DNA of 64,000 nucleotides from Anisus vortex (taxonomy: Eukaryota; Mollusca; Gastropoda; Planorbidae), in the NCBI GenBank assembly GCA_949126835.1, contig OX421500.1:20311167-20375166 (forward strand), given 5' to 3'. A model generated the notes under the pieces. It was given only the letters and a program-made list of their open reading frames with translations, ran no database searches and was not told where the DNA came from. The translations under genes were made by a program, and so were the position numbers. This document shows, piece after piece, positions 12,175-24,711 of the stretch (positions are counted from its first letter, which is position 1; every line of letters starts with the position of its first letter).

Positions 12175-12398
12175 AGAAACATGCAGACAAAGGGACCGCA
12201 AAAGTAAAATGTGAGGCAATAAGGTCACGTGTCTTCCAATTAACCAATGGTAATTTGAATCCACATATACAGTCTAATTTATATATATCTTTATATATAT
12301 AGTATTATAATTAGATAGGCAGACAAATAGCTGGCTAGATAGATTTACGGGTTCCACAGATAAAGGAATAGTCCAAGTAGATAGAAAATGGTTTAGTT

Positions 12399-12840
12399 TT
12401 TCTCAAGAGCAAGTGTTTGAAATGTCCATAATTAAACCTCTATAATGTGTAGCACAGTGTATTTCTCAAGAGCAAGTGTTTGAAATGTCCATAATTAAAC
12501 CTCTATAATGTGTAGCACAGTGTATTTCTCAAGAGCAAGTGTTTGAAATGTCCATAATTAAACCTCTATAATGTGTAGCACAGTGTATTTCTCAAGAGCA
12601 AGTGTTTGAAATGTCCATAATTAAACCTCTATAATGTGTAGCACAGTGTATTTCTCAAGAGCAAGTGTTTGAAATGTCCATAATTAAACCTCTATAAAGT
12701 GTAGCACAGGTGTATTTCTGAAGAGCAAGTAATTGAAATGTCCATATTTAGACCTCTATAATGTGTAGTACAGTGTATTTCTGAAGAGCAAGTGTTTGAA
12801 ATGTCTATATTTAGACCTCTATAATGTGTAGCACAGTGTA
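12399..12840. repeat. 63-bp minisatellite, about 7 units
   Basis: The unit begins TTTCTCAAGAGCAAGTGTTT and ends TGTGTAGCACAGTGTA. The first four copies are nearly identical; the units nearest the exon differ at several sites. On the transcribed strand the array begins 36 nt after the donor of channel exon 2. Confidence 0.95.
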
Positions 12841-12876
12841 GGAGTAAAGCACAAATAGTTAATTTGACTAATTTAC

Positions 12877-12994
12877 CTTAGATAGTCGTATGGTATTCTT
12901 GTTACAAAATGTAAAGGACGGAAGTTGAAGACTCTCTTGAAGGATTCTCTCCACATTGGTTTTTGTTTTGTAACATAAATACTCAGTTACTGTC
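12877..12994 (-). CDS. DEG/ENaC channel exon 2 (LPSFTFCNKN)
   Basis: Acceptor TGTATGACAG, then one base completing a Trp codon, then 39 codons that include TNVERILQESLQLPSFTFCN and KNTIRLSK. Donor AAG|GTAAAT. Incoming phase 2, outgoing 0. The LP-x-x-TFCN-x-N motif just after the first membrane segment is the hallmark of DEG/ENaC subunits, at the start of the extracellular palm. This exon gives the firmest family assignment in the window. Confidence 0.9.
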
Positions 12995-13495
12995 CTGTCA
13001 TACAAGTAGATACAGTATTTTAAATTATGTTTACTATAATTCATGTAAATTCTAGTAGCCTAACAAAAACATTGGAATAATAAATACATTTTAAATTGTT
13101 CTGTAAATAATAATTGTTCTTTAATTGGGAATGGGGTAAATTAACTATCTAGTTGCTAGGATTATATAACTATATGTTAACTAACAAATTCATGGTTTAT
13201 GTTCAATGCTACATGTTCCGATCCGCTTTTCTAAGCATTATTATTAACATAACAGAATCAATACAAAAACCTAACATTGATCTTTGGTTTACAAATAAAT
13301 TTGACAAGAAATACGTTTTTTTTTACTCATAAGTAGTTTTGACGGTTCAAATTTCAGTTGAAATATTTCTTTCACATTAAGGCATTTCCAAAATGTTTCA
13401 AAAGTCTACATTTTTTTTACAGATAATACCACATTCTGTAACACATATTAACACATTTTACACACATACATAAACCGCTGCATAGTTGAACATAC

Positions 13496-13719
13496 CAGTA
13501 CGAATGATAGATTAAAGCGCCAATAGCTGCCAGGAATATACATGTCCAGAAGGATCTCACCAAAGTGCCGTTGGACGTTTTCAAAAACAGAACTCCGTTT
13601 ATGGAAGTTATCTGCGAGAAATCTGAAGCAATCAAGAACATGTGATGTAGTTTTTTCCTCGTCGTGGACCAAACAGATCTCTTCAAAGTGTTCTCGTCTA
13701 TCTTTATTTCTCCCGACAT
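13496..13719 (-). CDS. DEG/ENaC channel exon 1 (start codon, N-terminus, TM1)
   Basis: The ATG at 13719 starts MSGEIKIDENTLKRS; an in-frame TGA lies 27 nt upstream, which fixes the start unless an upstream exon is spliced in between. Residues 1-55 are polar and cytoplasmic. Residues 57-72 (FWTCIFLAAIGALIYH) form the first membrane helix. The motif TSING-x8-NGTLVRSFW corresponds to the family's gating segment before TM1, but the usual His-Gly pair reads Asn41-Gly42. Donor CTG|GTATGT, outgoing phase 2, completing Trp75 in exon 2. A longer frame in another register overlaps the exon and is considered chance. Confidence 0.85.
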
Positions 13720-13799
13720 CTTTGTATCTATCGCTTCTCTTCAAAATGTATTTGACACTTGTCTCATCAAATATGTCCAAAATCACTTCTTGACGTCGA

Positions 13800-15250
13800 A
13801 ATATTTGAACTTTAAAATTCTGTGTTAAATCAAACTAAACGATCGCTAGCTCTTCACACATCTGTGTATTTAAAACAGCTTTTTATAGAAAATAAAACTG
13901 TTTCGTTTTCGACACAAAATAGTACTTTGGCAAATAACAACAATTAAATAGTGAGTTGCAGATAAGTAAAACAATTACTTTGATAAACGTTTCATCAGAG
14001 AAATCAAAAGCAAAAAAAAAGCTAAAACACATGTATATAGACCAAATGTTTTCAGAGCTGTAGGCCTAGGCAAGGCTTCAAAGAGAATTGCATTTACCTT
14101 AAATATTAAAATACTGCTGTTATCGTCATAACGGTGTTATTACCTTGTTTACGTTTTTAAAATTCCCATTTAAGATCGTGAACATTAATCTTCAGAGAGT
14201 TAGAACTTTAGTAATAATTATGTAAACAAGTTATTTGCGATGGAATAGCAGTATTATATGTTGTTGTTTTTTTATTTAAGGTAGTGGCGTTCAACCTCAA
14301 TGTTAGAAATTTATCCAAACATGATGTATGAATATATATAAAAATAGATATGTTTATGACATTCCTGTTAAAAAGGGAGGTTCCTATACATTTTTCATGA
14401 TCCGGTTATTTTTAAACATTTACTTCGTGGCCCACAAAACCTTTCATCACTTATACTAGCATAAACATTATGTAAAATAAATATGAATGTTGATACACAT
14501 TTTATATAAGCTTTTTATATAGACACATAGATTGAATAGGATTTTAAAAAGTATTAGCTTGTTCTTGCTGTTTTGGTGCAATTGAGATAACATGTTTAGT
14601 AGTTCAATAAAATATAGGACTTTTCATGATCCCTATGGAATCCGAAGGTAGATAGAAGCAGAGCAGTGCATGTGACTGAGGAGACGGTACTTTTTATCGG
14701 CGTGCAGCGGAATGGCTGGTCTTGGACAGGATTTTGGTATGCCCCCACTGATACATCCCTTACGCGTTACTTTCTGGACTTAAGAGCCGGAAAGCTAGTC
14801 CGGTATTTTAAAAAGACATTTAAGATCGTAAAAAAATTTGGCCTAAAATGGTTATAATTAGAACCAATCTAAAAATCTAAAACGTGAAGCTTCATAGAAT
14901 AGGTCTTGTAATAATGACAAGAAAATTTGACAGATGTAAGTTCTTCAAGAATTTGAATAAACAAATGTAAGGTAATATCACAATGACCTGAAAGACCACA
15001 AAAGGCGTGTAAGTATCATTTATACTTATGTTACAAATGGCCTAAGTAAGTCCAGTTTAATTTTACATTTAGTGAATATAGTTTTAAGTAAGTTTATAAA
15101 AGGTGATTGCTTCCTAAAATATCTAACCCATTTATTGTCACAATCGTCCATGTACCTTTACGTTTACTTCGAAAAGTATATAACTAATTTTTCGGTTAAA
15201 CATAAATTGTGTAATAAAAAAATAAATGTATGTCTTAGAGATTTATGGTT
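13800..15250. other. Region upstream of gene B, no gene seen
   Basis: AT-rich sequence between the DEG/ENaC start codon and the first MITE to the right. The promoter and 5' untranslated region of gene B should lie here, but no core promoter element stands out. A 63-codon frame at 14666-14857 has no recognisable motif. Part of it (GAGCCGGAAAGCTAGTCCGG) forms an imperfect inverted repeat and may belong to an old transposon. Confidence 0.4.
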
Positions 15251-15258
15251 GTCTAATA

Positions 15259-15459
15259 CAGAGATCGGCAACCTTTTTATAATAGTGTGCCGATGTAGGA
15301 CTTCTAAATCATTCAGCTTGGCAACAACCTAAAATCATCCCTCTCTAGCACTTCGTATCTTGTATAAGAGACTTGAAATTAATGGCCTTCTTGTTGGTGC
15401 CATGGAAAATCGCTCTGCGTGCCACGCGTGACACATGTGTCGTAAGTAGCCAACATCTG
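15259..15459. mobile_element. hAT MITE (201 bp) with perfect target duplication
   Basis: Starts CAGAGATCGGCAACCT and ends AGTAGCCAACATCTG, which are inverted versions of each other. The octamer GTCTAATA is directly repeated at 15251-15258 and 15460-15467, a perfect hAT-type target duplication. No coding capacity. Confidence 0.85.
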
Positions 15460-15651
15460 GTCTAATACATGCCTTTTGAAAGTCATAAACATAATCGTTT
15501 ATCTGCTAACAAAAACGAAGATTGTAACCTTTATTGAAAATGAATAAATAGCAGAATCTACTAGATCCAATTTATACAGGTTAATATATCGCTTGAATTC
15601 AAAACTTTAACATGTGATATTTTTAACAAAACCATTCTACAATATACAGTG

Positions 15652-15792
15652 GAAGGAGCGCGCAGAAAAGATCGCCAGAAAAAGAAGTGGTTGGACAACC
15701 CGAAAGAGTGGACCGAACTACCTTTTGATACCCTTCTGCAAACGGCTTCTGGCGGAACGAATGGAGAAATCTGGTTACGCGCACAGTCGTAG
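15652..15792 (+). pseudogene. LINE C-terminal fragment
   Basis: A 46-codon frame ending in a stop contains RRKDRQKKKWLDNPKEWTEL followed by PFDTLLQTA. The WLDN-x-KEWT-x-LPF pattern is the C-terminus of a widespread LINE reverse-transcriptase lineage. Only the 3' end is present, as is usual for 5'-truncated copies. The 15,860-17,930 interval to the right holds no feature I can name. Confidence 0.65.
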
Positions 15793-17934
15793 AACCCCCT
15801 CTTCCCCCCACCCTCAACGAAAGTCACGAGTGTGGGGACAACGTTGCTTATCATTTCAAGTAATACATACGTTATGTTTGTGACGTAAAATAATAATACT
15901 GTCAATATGAGTTCTTTGCATCTGTGTACTTTTATGGGGGAACTATTTGTATTTCAGTGACCTCAATACATAAATGAGTAGGTCTAAGTAATTACTTCTT
16001 CAACAAGTGCAATCTGCTGAGTGAATGACTGCAACAATCATCAGCAGTTTGGATCCATTTTTCAAATCGACTCTATTTAAAATTGTTTCCAAACAGAATT
16101 ATTAACGAGAATGAATATTTTTAGGTTGTTTTTCTTTCGAAATGTATTTGCTAATTTATTTTTTTAAATTGAGTTTTACACATTTTTTTTAAAGTGCAAT
16201 GGATTTAAGATATTTCTCTACACAAATAACATAATCTAACATACACGATATAAAAGCCACATCTCTTAGTAATCACATTAAGGGCAGAAACTACAAATTA
16301 CAACCAATATAAAGTAGTGAAAAGCATAAATATTGTGAAGGAGAAAAGATTAGAAAATAATATAATTCGCAACTTGAAAGATTTTAAAAGGCTGAAATTC
16401 GTCGGTAGTATTAGGTGCACATCTAAATAACCAAACAGCAGGAATAAAAATTGATGTGACGATAAAATTGCAAACCAGGCAGATATGACATTGAGGGGGG
16501 GAAGGGTAGGGGGAGGAGTAGCCTAGTTGTCGAAAACTGCTAGTCATTTGCAGATGTCCAAAAGACTTTAATGCATAAGCCTTAATATTTCAAAAAACTA
16601 AAGGAAGGTATTCATCAGAGCTGCATTAACTGACAAGCGCAGGTCTTTGAGAAAATTACTCTGGCTAAGACCTGGATTTGAAGCTCTTGAAAACTGTTGT
16701 TGTAGATTTTACCCGCTATCACAAGGTGAGGTGGAATTGTGTATCACACCCTTGGCTTGTAGTCTAGTTGTCACAGCTTTCCCAAGTTTTTGGAAATTTA
16801 TATTTGATTCGCCCTTGTATAAATGTAAAAAAGTCAAGTGCATAGTTTGCACTGAGTCTACTACACCAAAAGTCAATACAAGTACTTCAAATAAATCTCA
16901 AAGTTTTCAGAGTTGGTAAGATCAATCCTCATATATATGTGAAAATGATGATTTTATGAATGCAGAACTAATCTCACTATTTGTAAAATGAAATTTTGTG
17001 ACTTGATACTCAATCTCACTTTAATACAACTTTTTATTTTAATTTTATGCCATTCATTTATTATTTTTGTGAGAAAGTAATTATCATAGTAGCTTGTCTT
17101 TCTACACAATCTGGCTTTATCTTCCCCCCTTAAATTACTGGCTTTCGTGGTTTTTTCAGGAAACCCGGTCTCTGCCCGAATGCCAATCGATAAGAAACAG
17201 TAAATATATGCATTTATTCTCGCATTAAAGATCAGGAAAGTGTTTTCGTCCTTATGTTTATCTTACCATTGTAACAGGTTGTTTTTGTATTGTACGTTTG
17301 ATTGTTAGTCGTATTTTTTAATTAACATATTTTAAGAAATCAATTTATGGTGTACATACTTTCACTATGAAAGTAAACAAAAGTGAATTCAGAAAAAGAT
17401 ATACTAAAGTGCAATAATTATAATTTTAAAATAAAATTTACATTAAAACCAGGCAAAATTTAACTTAAGAAAACACTTTTTTTTTACATTTTAAAAATAA
17501 TTTTTAATTTGAAAAAAATGTTTTAAACAATGAGAATAAACTTACAATGAAACTTAATCCATTGCGTCTACTTAATTCAAGATGATTCAATTTGATTAAT
17601 TGCATTTACTTCTAACATTAATAAATATTATTAATTTAAAAAAAAATATATAATTTAAGAAAAAGCAGCTTTCTTAGGTTGTAAAAATCCACAAACCTCT
17701 GTATTGGCACTTTGCTTCCAAATGATATATAGGCTTTAAATAAACACCAATAATATGGATTTATTAATTTAAAAAAAAACAAAAAACCTATGTTTCAAAA
17801 GTATATGAGCGTAACTAAGCACGTTATCAAGAATGAGTACAAATAGTATTTAGACGATAAGCAATATTATTATAAGTGTTTACTTTTTAAATATATGAGA
17901 AATAATCTAAATTCCCCAGCGTTGCTCGGGGTAA

Positions 17935-18195
17935 AGAATTAAATAAGCCTGTAGAGGCTACAGATAAAAATTGCATAAACTACAATGAAAAAACTATACA
18001 TCTAATAATTTTAACATTTTAAAATAATATTATTATTTATTGAGAACATTAAGGAAAGTAATTTAAATAAATATTGTATTCTTGTAAAAACAAGATGAAT
18101 GTCTTTTTATTTAACAAAAGATTAGGACTATCCCTGGCTGAGAATCGAACAGCCGTTTCCCGCATTTCTATAATATAATTAACTTTGTAGATATT
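17935..18195 (-). repeat. SINE-like repeat, copy 1
   Basis: About 250 nt resemble 19043-19235: both carry a GGAAAGTA segment, GGACTATCCCT and an adjacent tRNA-like box. On the minus strand the box reads GTTCGATTCTC, a B-box. Probably a tRNA-derived SINE read from the minus strand. The copies are old and diverged. Confidence 0.45.
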
Positions 18196-18315
18196 ACTGA
18201 AAATATTTTAGTAAAGCATTAAAAAATACAATTAAGTTAATCTAACATACCAGGCGCTACCCGGGGGAAAAAATACATAGGGCCTAAATAAGCTTCAGAT
18301 AGAAAAAAAATTTAA

Positions 18316-19039
18316 CCATAGACTATAATATACATGGACCGCTTGCTTTAGTTTTTCTGCTATATGATGACTCGAAAGACTGCTTATTTCGGAATTCCCA
18401 ATTCTAAATGAAGTAATTGTAATACAAATTCCGTTTTATTGAATCACACCATTTTTTTAGAAATTTTGTGCGTCAATCTATGACTAAGATATGGACGCTA
18501 TGGATGAGGAATTTTTTGTTGATGAATTGAAAGGCATACGGGAGGTAAATGTTGAAATTAAATAATTACTTATTGAAGAAGTATGGAGTTTATCTGTTAG
18601 ACTCATGTTCGGTGTATATTATAGTCTATGGTATTTCTGCTATATGATGACTTGAAACACTGATGATCGGAATTCCCGATTCTAAATAACGTAATTGCTA
18701 TACCGGAAATAAAGTTATTGATATACAAGTTCCATGATTTTCTCAATGAAAAATTAAAATCGAAAGTAGTACAGAGTGGAAACATTTATAGATCAGTGTG
18801 GTGTGCGCACGGAAAAAAGAAAATAAGCTCTAAAAATAGAGCAGGCGGTCCATCTTATTATAGTCAATGATAATAGGATTAATAGGCCTACAAGTATTCA
18901 TTTAAAGTCGAAAAAAATGCGATTTAATAAGACGGAACTTGTATAACAACTACTTCTTTTAGAATCGGGAATTGCAAAAAACAGAAAATAATAGCATAAA
19001 AAACTAAAGCAAGCGGTCCATGTATATTATAATCTATGA
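18316..19039. mobile_element. TTAA-flanked MITE with nested relatives
   Basis: The left end reads CATAGACTATAATATACATG and the right end is its near-perfect inverse, extending about 40 nt inwards. TTAA lies immediately outside on both sides (18312-18315 and 19040-19043), as in piggyBac-type insertions. Inside, the same terminus recurs near 18609-18630 and, diverged, near 18832-18867, so the block is nested or made from more than one copy. It interrupts a SINE-like repeat. Confidence 0.65.
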
Positions 19040-19042
19040 TTA

Positions 19043-19235
19043 AACTACAACGAACATTAAGTTGTAATAATTTTAAAAAATATAATTGATAATTATTTAT
19101 TCAAAACATTTAGGAAAGTATTTTTTTAATATTTTAGATGAATTAAAAATAGGCATGTCGTTTTACTTAACAGTTAGGACTATCCCTAGCGGAGAATTGA
19201 ACATCTGTCTCCCGTATGTCTAAAATATCATTATT
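19043..19235 (-). repeat. SINE-like repeat, copy 2
   Basis: Related to 17935-18195, with GGACTATCCCTAGCGGAG and a minus-strand box near GTTCAATTCTC. It lies directly beside the TTAA-flanked element, which probably inserted into it. Confidence 0.4.
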
Positions 19236-19694
19236 AGATTTTACTTAATGAAAACATTTTAGGACAGCTTTAAATCCTGAAATTCTCTACAATTTTTTAA
19301 AAACAAGTAGGCCTAATATTAATGGAAATCCGAAATCTACCACTGACTATGAGAGGAAATGGGGTCGCCAAGTCTACCAAGCGCCCCCTTCCCACTCCCT
19401 ATAAGTTAATGTATTGCAAAAAGAACAACAGCTACTGGCTTATAAAAGGTGTTGATGGTAAACTTGGCTAATGCAGATAAAACCAAAACTGAACATTGAA
19501 AAGATTTAAGACTCGAATCTATATCTAATCGAACAGTTCAAAATGCGTTTAAAAATTATGTTGATTTTTTCATTACTTATTCAGGCAACAAACCTCATAC
19601 TCAACGACACCAAACATTGAAAAACAACAATAAAATGTGTATAGCCCCATGTATACAATTTCTATATTATTGATACAATTATTTGTGGACATAA

Positions 19695-19701
19695 ATTTAA
19701 T
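19695..19701 (-). terminator. Possible poly(A) signal of gene A
   Basis: Read leftwards, an ATTAAA hexamer occurs about 90-95 nt after the stop codon at 19792. It is a common variant signal, but the sequence is so AT-rich that chance matches are expected. No canonical AATAAA lies closer. Confidence 0.25.
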
Positions 19702-19791
19702 ATGTAGGCCTATTTTTTATATATTTTTTATAATATGCATAATACAATTTGTAAAGCAAAAATTATGGAAACTTGAGAGACAGCGTATCGT

Positions 19792-19916
19792 TTATAGTGT
19801 AAAGCAGGATAGTTCACATGCGTAATTAAACTTGTAATGACAGAAAGTGTTGTCCAGTAGAGATGATGCATTCATGTACGCAACACAGTCACTGTTGGTT
19901 TTATTGTACGGTGAAC
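19792..19916 (-). CDS. Gene A exon 13: end of C-type lectin domain and stop
   Basis: Acceptor TTCTTTTAG, then two bases completing Gly, then SPYNKTNSDCVAYMNASSLL, DNTFCHYKFNYACEL, SCFTL and a TAA. The DCV ... LLDN-x-FC ... Y-x-CE pattern is the C-terminal half of a C-type lectin fold. The usual calcium/sugar motifs are altered: no EPN or QPD triplet, and the WND position reads LDN. NKT and NAS are possible N-glycosylation sites. The protein ends five residues after the domain, with no anchor. Confidence 0.85.
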
Positions 19917-20256
19917 CTAAAAGAACATAATCACATACAAGTTAAGTTATATTTATTACAAATTGAATAGCACAAATAACATACATGTAACATAACACAA
20001 AAATTGCTGGACCACTGGCATGTCCATCAGTATCTAGTTATCTAAGTCATATGAAGTTAATAACAACTTGAATGATGAAATTATGATGTATCCGACATTT
20101 TTCATATCATATTTGAAAACATAAGATCAAGATTCACACGTATTGAGCCGGTATCAAGGTGTGGAAATATTTATTTTTTGCACAAAATAACTTTGATTAA
20201 TTTTAATGAAGTTGTACAACTTGTTAGACAAGGAAGTAGATAGATTCATTTTTTGT

Positions 20257-21249
20257 CCACACACCTTTCACTACCTGTATAGTCTGTGGCCTCTACCTTT
20301 CACTACCTGTATAGTCTGTGGCCTCTACCTTTCACTACCTGTATAGTCTGTGGCCTCTACCTTTCACTACCTGTATAGTCTGTGGCCTCTATCTTTCACT
20401 ACCTGTATAGTCTGTGGCCTCTATCTTTCACTACCTGTATAGTCTGTGGCCTCTATCTTTCACTACCTGTATAGTCTGTGGCCTCTATCTTTCACTACCT
20501 GTATAGTCTGTGGCCTCTATCTTTCACTACCTGTATAGTCTGTGGCCTCTATCTTTCACTACCTGTATAGTCTGTGGCCTCTATCTTTCACTACCTGTAT
20601 AGTCTGTGGCCTCTATCTTTCACTACCTGTATAGTCTGTGGCCTCTATCTTTCACTACCTGTATAGTCTGTGGCCTCTATCTTTCACTACCTGTATAGTC
20701 TGTGGCCTCTATCTTTCACTACCTGTATAGTCTGTGGCCTCTACCTTTCACTACCTGTATAGTCTGTGGCCTCTATCTTTCACTACCTGTATAGTCTGTG
20801 GCCTCTATCTTTCACTACCTGTATAGTCTGTGGCCTCTATCTTTCACTACCTGTATAGTCTGTGGCCTCTATCTTTCACTACCTGTATAGTCTGTGGCCT
20901 CTATCTTTCACTACCTGTATAGTCTGTGGCCTCTATCTTTCACTACCTGTATAGTCTGTGGCCTCTATCTTTCACTACCTGTATAGTCTGTGGCCTCTAT
21001 CTTTCACTACCTGTATAGTCTGTGGCCTCTATCTTTCACTACCTGTATAGTCTGTGGCCTCTATCTTTCACTACCTGTATAGTCTGTGGCCTCTATCTTT
21101 CACTACCTGTATAGTCTGTGGCCTCTATCTTTCACTACCTGTATAGTCTGTGGCCTCTATCTTTCACTACCTGTATAGTCTGTGGCCTCTATCTTTCACT
21201 ACCGGTATAGTCTGTGGCCTCTATCTTTCACTACCGGTATAGTCTGTGG
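20257..21249. repeat. 32-bp minisatellite, about 31 units
   Basis: The unit is CTATCTTTCACTACCTGTAT plus AGTCTGTGGCCT, very uniform. Some units read CTACC instead of CTATC, mainly at the left end. It lies in the last intron of gene A, about 340 nt before the final acceptor in transcript order. It merges into a 42-bp version at 21250. Confidence 0.95.
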
Positions 21250-21975
21250 CCTCTATTCCCACACACATTTCACCACCTGTATAGTCTGTGGCCTCTATTC
21301 CCACACACATTTCACCACCTGTATAGTCTGTGGCCTCTATTCCCACACACCTTTCACTACCTGTATAGTCTGTGGCCTCTATTCCCACACACCTTTCACT
21401 ACCTGTATAGTCTGTGGCCTCTATTCCCACACACCTTTCACTACCTGTATAGTCTGTGGCCTCTATTCCCACACACCTTTCACCACCTGTATAGTCTGTG
21501 GCCTCTATTCCCACACACCTTTCACTACCTGTATAGTCTGTGGCCTCTATTCCCACACACCTTTCACTACCTGTATAGTCTGTGGCCTCTATTCCCACAC
21601 ACCTTTCACTACCTGTATAGTCTGTGGCCTCTATTCCCACACACCTTTCACTACCTGTATAGTCTGTGGCCTCTATTCCCACACACCTTTCACCACCTGT
21701 ATAGTCTGTGGCCTCTATTCCCACACACCTTTCACTACCTGTATAGTCTGTGGCCTCTATTCCCACACACCTTTCACCACCTGTATAGTCTGTGGCCTCT
21801 ATTCCCACACACCTTTCACTACCTGTATAGTCTGTGGCCTCTATTCCCACACACCTTTCACCACCTGTATAGTCTGTGGCCTCTATTCCCACACACCTTT
21901 CACTACCTGTATAGTCTGTGGCCTCTATTCCCACACACCTTTCACTACCGGTATAATCTGTGGCCTCTATTCGGC
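21250..21975. repeat. 42-bp minisatellite, about 17 units
   Basis: Same unit as the neighbouring 32-bp array plus about 10 nt (CCCACACACC-type). The period is a multiple of three, so all frames stay open and give 14-residue peptide repeats; these are not genes. Units differ mainly by CACTACC against CACCACC. On the transcribed strand each unit holds ATACAG|GTAGTG, which looks like a weak splice donor. Confidence 0.95.
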
Positions 21976-21999
21976 AACACTAATGAGAGCGCCCACAAT

Positions 22000-24650
22000 A
22001 AAATTAAATGAATCTATAAATGACATTTTCTATATAAAACGTTGGACATTTACCAGAAAATGTAAAAGCCTATAAAAACATTTTCAGATTTACAGTAAAA
22101 TGAAAAAAAAAATTCTGAGGAAAAACTCAAGCATAGTAAGATTTATTGGTTTAAAACGCTTTATCGATTCTATGTTCGACACGTTGTCATAATGTCAAGA
22201 AAAACAAACCTAGCCAGATAATGAGAGTTAAATATAGTAACCCATTTAATTAATTGTACATTTCATTAAACCATAATAATATTTACGCTAAACGATGAAC
22301 GTTTTGGGATGTTAGTGTCTTCTACTATAGTTCTCAGCATTCAAGTAAGTGGATTAATGATATCCCTTTAATTAAATGTTCCTAAATGTGATATCAATGA
22401 TAAAAAAAAACTATTTAACCTACTGGTTTTGTTAAATTACTAATATTATTTATTAAACTATTTTGTCATTAATTTCAAGCTGTAATTACAATGCGTAAAA
22501 AATTATAACTAATCTTACAAGGTTAAACATTTGCTACATTGATTAAATAATATTAGGACATTTTTAAACATTAGGCCTACTAATTATAACCATAATTATA
22601 ACCAATTAATATAATAGTATAATCGTTTAAGTGCATCCAGTATATATTTAACAAAGTAAAGAAATGCATTCGATCTTATTAAATAAAATTGACATAATAA
22701 CCAATTTATATGCAATGTATATGTATCATGAATGTGAGAATCGACCTTGAATGCTATCGCCGCTTTACGGTGTGTGTCGGACATTATTTAGAGGTTTATA
22801 ACTACATTTTCCAACGTTACGCCCATGATTTAAGAGCAGAAAGGTTCGTCCAAAATTTAACACTATAGATTGTAGACAGTATAGACATTTTAGATTGGTT
22901 CCGGCAAAAATCACCCAGTTATGCTAGCCATCTATAAAGAAGATTATTGTATAATCTAGACATTAATACTGTTGTGGCGTTTTTGGGGTCTCTAACAAGA
23001 TTAACGCCACATGAAATTAAGGAAGAATTATTTTATATTCTACTGTCATAAAGAATAATATACTTTTAGCCATCACCTGTACAAATGTGTTTACAATTAT
23101 AGCCATTACTGAGTGAATGATTGAATGCGAATATCTACCTTTCATTATCCCTACTTAATCACTTAGTCATTTACTTTTCATTTAGCTCTTGCACATGTAA
23201 CATATTTTATGTATTTTTACATTGCTAATTCGTTGTCAGTGTTCATTTTATACTTACATTTATGTCAATATTCTCATATGATATTTCTATTATCCTTTCT
23301 AATGTTATCATTTATTGCTATCATTATTTTGCTTACATAGGTATTATCATCTTACGGGCTGGTGTGTAGTCCACAACTACCCCCTTTTCCCTCCCCCTCG
23401 TGGTCGTACACGCACATGTGCGGGGCACACCAAGGTCAAACATGACACAATCATGCTTAATTTCGCCACCCCTGAACTTCCCCCTCCCCCCCCCCCCTTT
23501 CTCCCGCCGCCCATCGTCCAACTCAAACAATGTCACACATATTCAAAATTATACCTCTGTGTCCAAATTCCCTGGTCGAAACCCCTTTGTCTTCCAACCG
23601 CCGGCTGAGAAAGTAGAACCTTCGACTTTGAGGGCCCGCCGGCCGCCCCCCTTGCCTCATCACCCCCCGCACCCATCCTCCATTCCACCTCGCCATGTTA
23701 TATCAAAATCAAATGATGCAATAACAGGCTGACCAATCGTATGCACGATATATGTGTGTCAGCATGACCATTCCCCTTCCACGTGACAACCCACGCTTGA
23801 GATGTAAATTTCTTTAGAAATGTAATTTGAGTTTTAGGGCAGTTTCGGCGGTAGACGGCCTACGAGGAGGATCGCGCCCTTGAACGGCGGCCTCCGGCCC
23901 TACTGAGGTCTAAGTCTAAGCCTACTGCTATCAACTGTATTGGATTATATCTGTTCAGCTAATGATTTGTTTGCCCATGACATTAATAATTGAATACCGA
24001 TTTTCATGTGAATAAAATCATCAGTGTGCTACACTTTGCCTTGCTTTGATTTATATAATATGTGTGATGCCAGTGATAGTGTCCATTATTCGGCAGTTTT
24101 AACTCAACCTACGTATTTATGCGAGCCACAAAAACCTGTTTATAAATATTTGTCTTTGCACCACATAGAGATCATCAGCCTACCTCTAGATAACCTGCCA
24201 AAATCACCCTTCTCCATCACCCTGTATGCCGTGTTGAATTATCCACTAAGTCTGCACCGATAGCCTATGCCTATGCGATAGCCTATGCTAATTAATAGCT
24301 AATTAAAGGCTCTGTGACGCTGCAACTTAGACCAGCACGCTACAACTGTACAGGCTATATTAAAACAAGCATGATTTTAGCTAAGAAAAACATTAATAAA
24401 TAGTAGTCATATCGGCCGTAAACTCAATGAACTATTTCCTCATTCAACAATTTATTTATTTTTTTTATTTTTTTTTTTCATACATAGGTATTTTTAAAGA
24501 TTTCATTGTGTGTCTATATTAGGCTTGAATAATCTCATAATAAATATTATTTAGAAAATCACCTGCTCTGTGCATTTCTGTTAATGATCATTAACAAAGT
24601 ATTATTTCTTAAAAAAGATACGTAAGAAACGTTATCAGCTGCAATCGTCT
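22000..24650. other. Gene A intron, no gene seen
   Basis: AT-rich intron between the lectin exons. The stretch 23370-23900 is unusually GC-rich, with C-runs and pyrimidine-rich sequence, and looks like a separate unclassified repeat. Short proline-rich frames there come from the C-runs. I found no exon with splice sites in this interval. Confidence 0.45.
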
Positions 24651-24711
24651 CAAACGGAAAACCAATGCATTTTATACACAAACAAACAAAACATAAGGTA
24701 ATTGTATATAC

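Noticed and set aside
13448..13786. 112-codon minus-strand frame overlapping channel exon 1
   Set aside because: The other frame carries the channel N-terminus and TM1 and joins exon 2 in phase. This frame has no recognisable motif.
21182..22075. Overlapping long frames with 14-residue repeats on both strands
   Set aside because: The 42-bp period is a multiple of three, so frames stay open automatically. No start context, domain or codon bias supports coding.
23315..23732. Proline-rich frames
   Set aside because: They follow from C-runs in a GC-rich repeat-like stretch; no exon boundaries.
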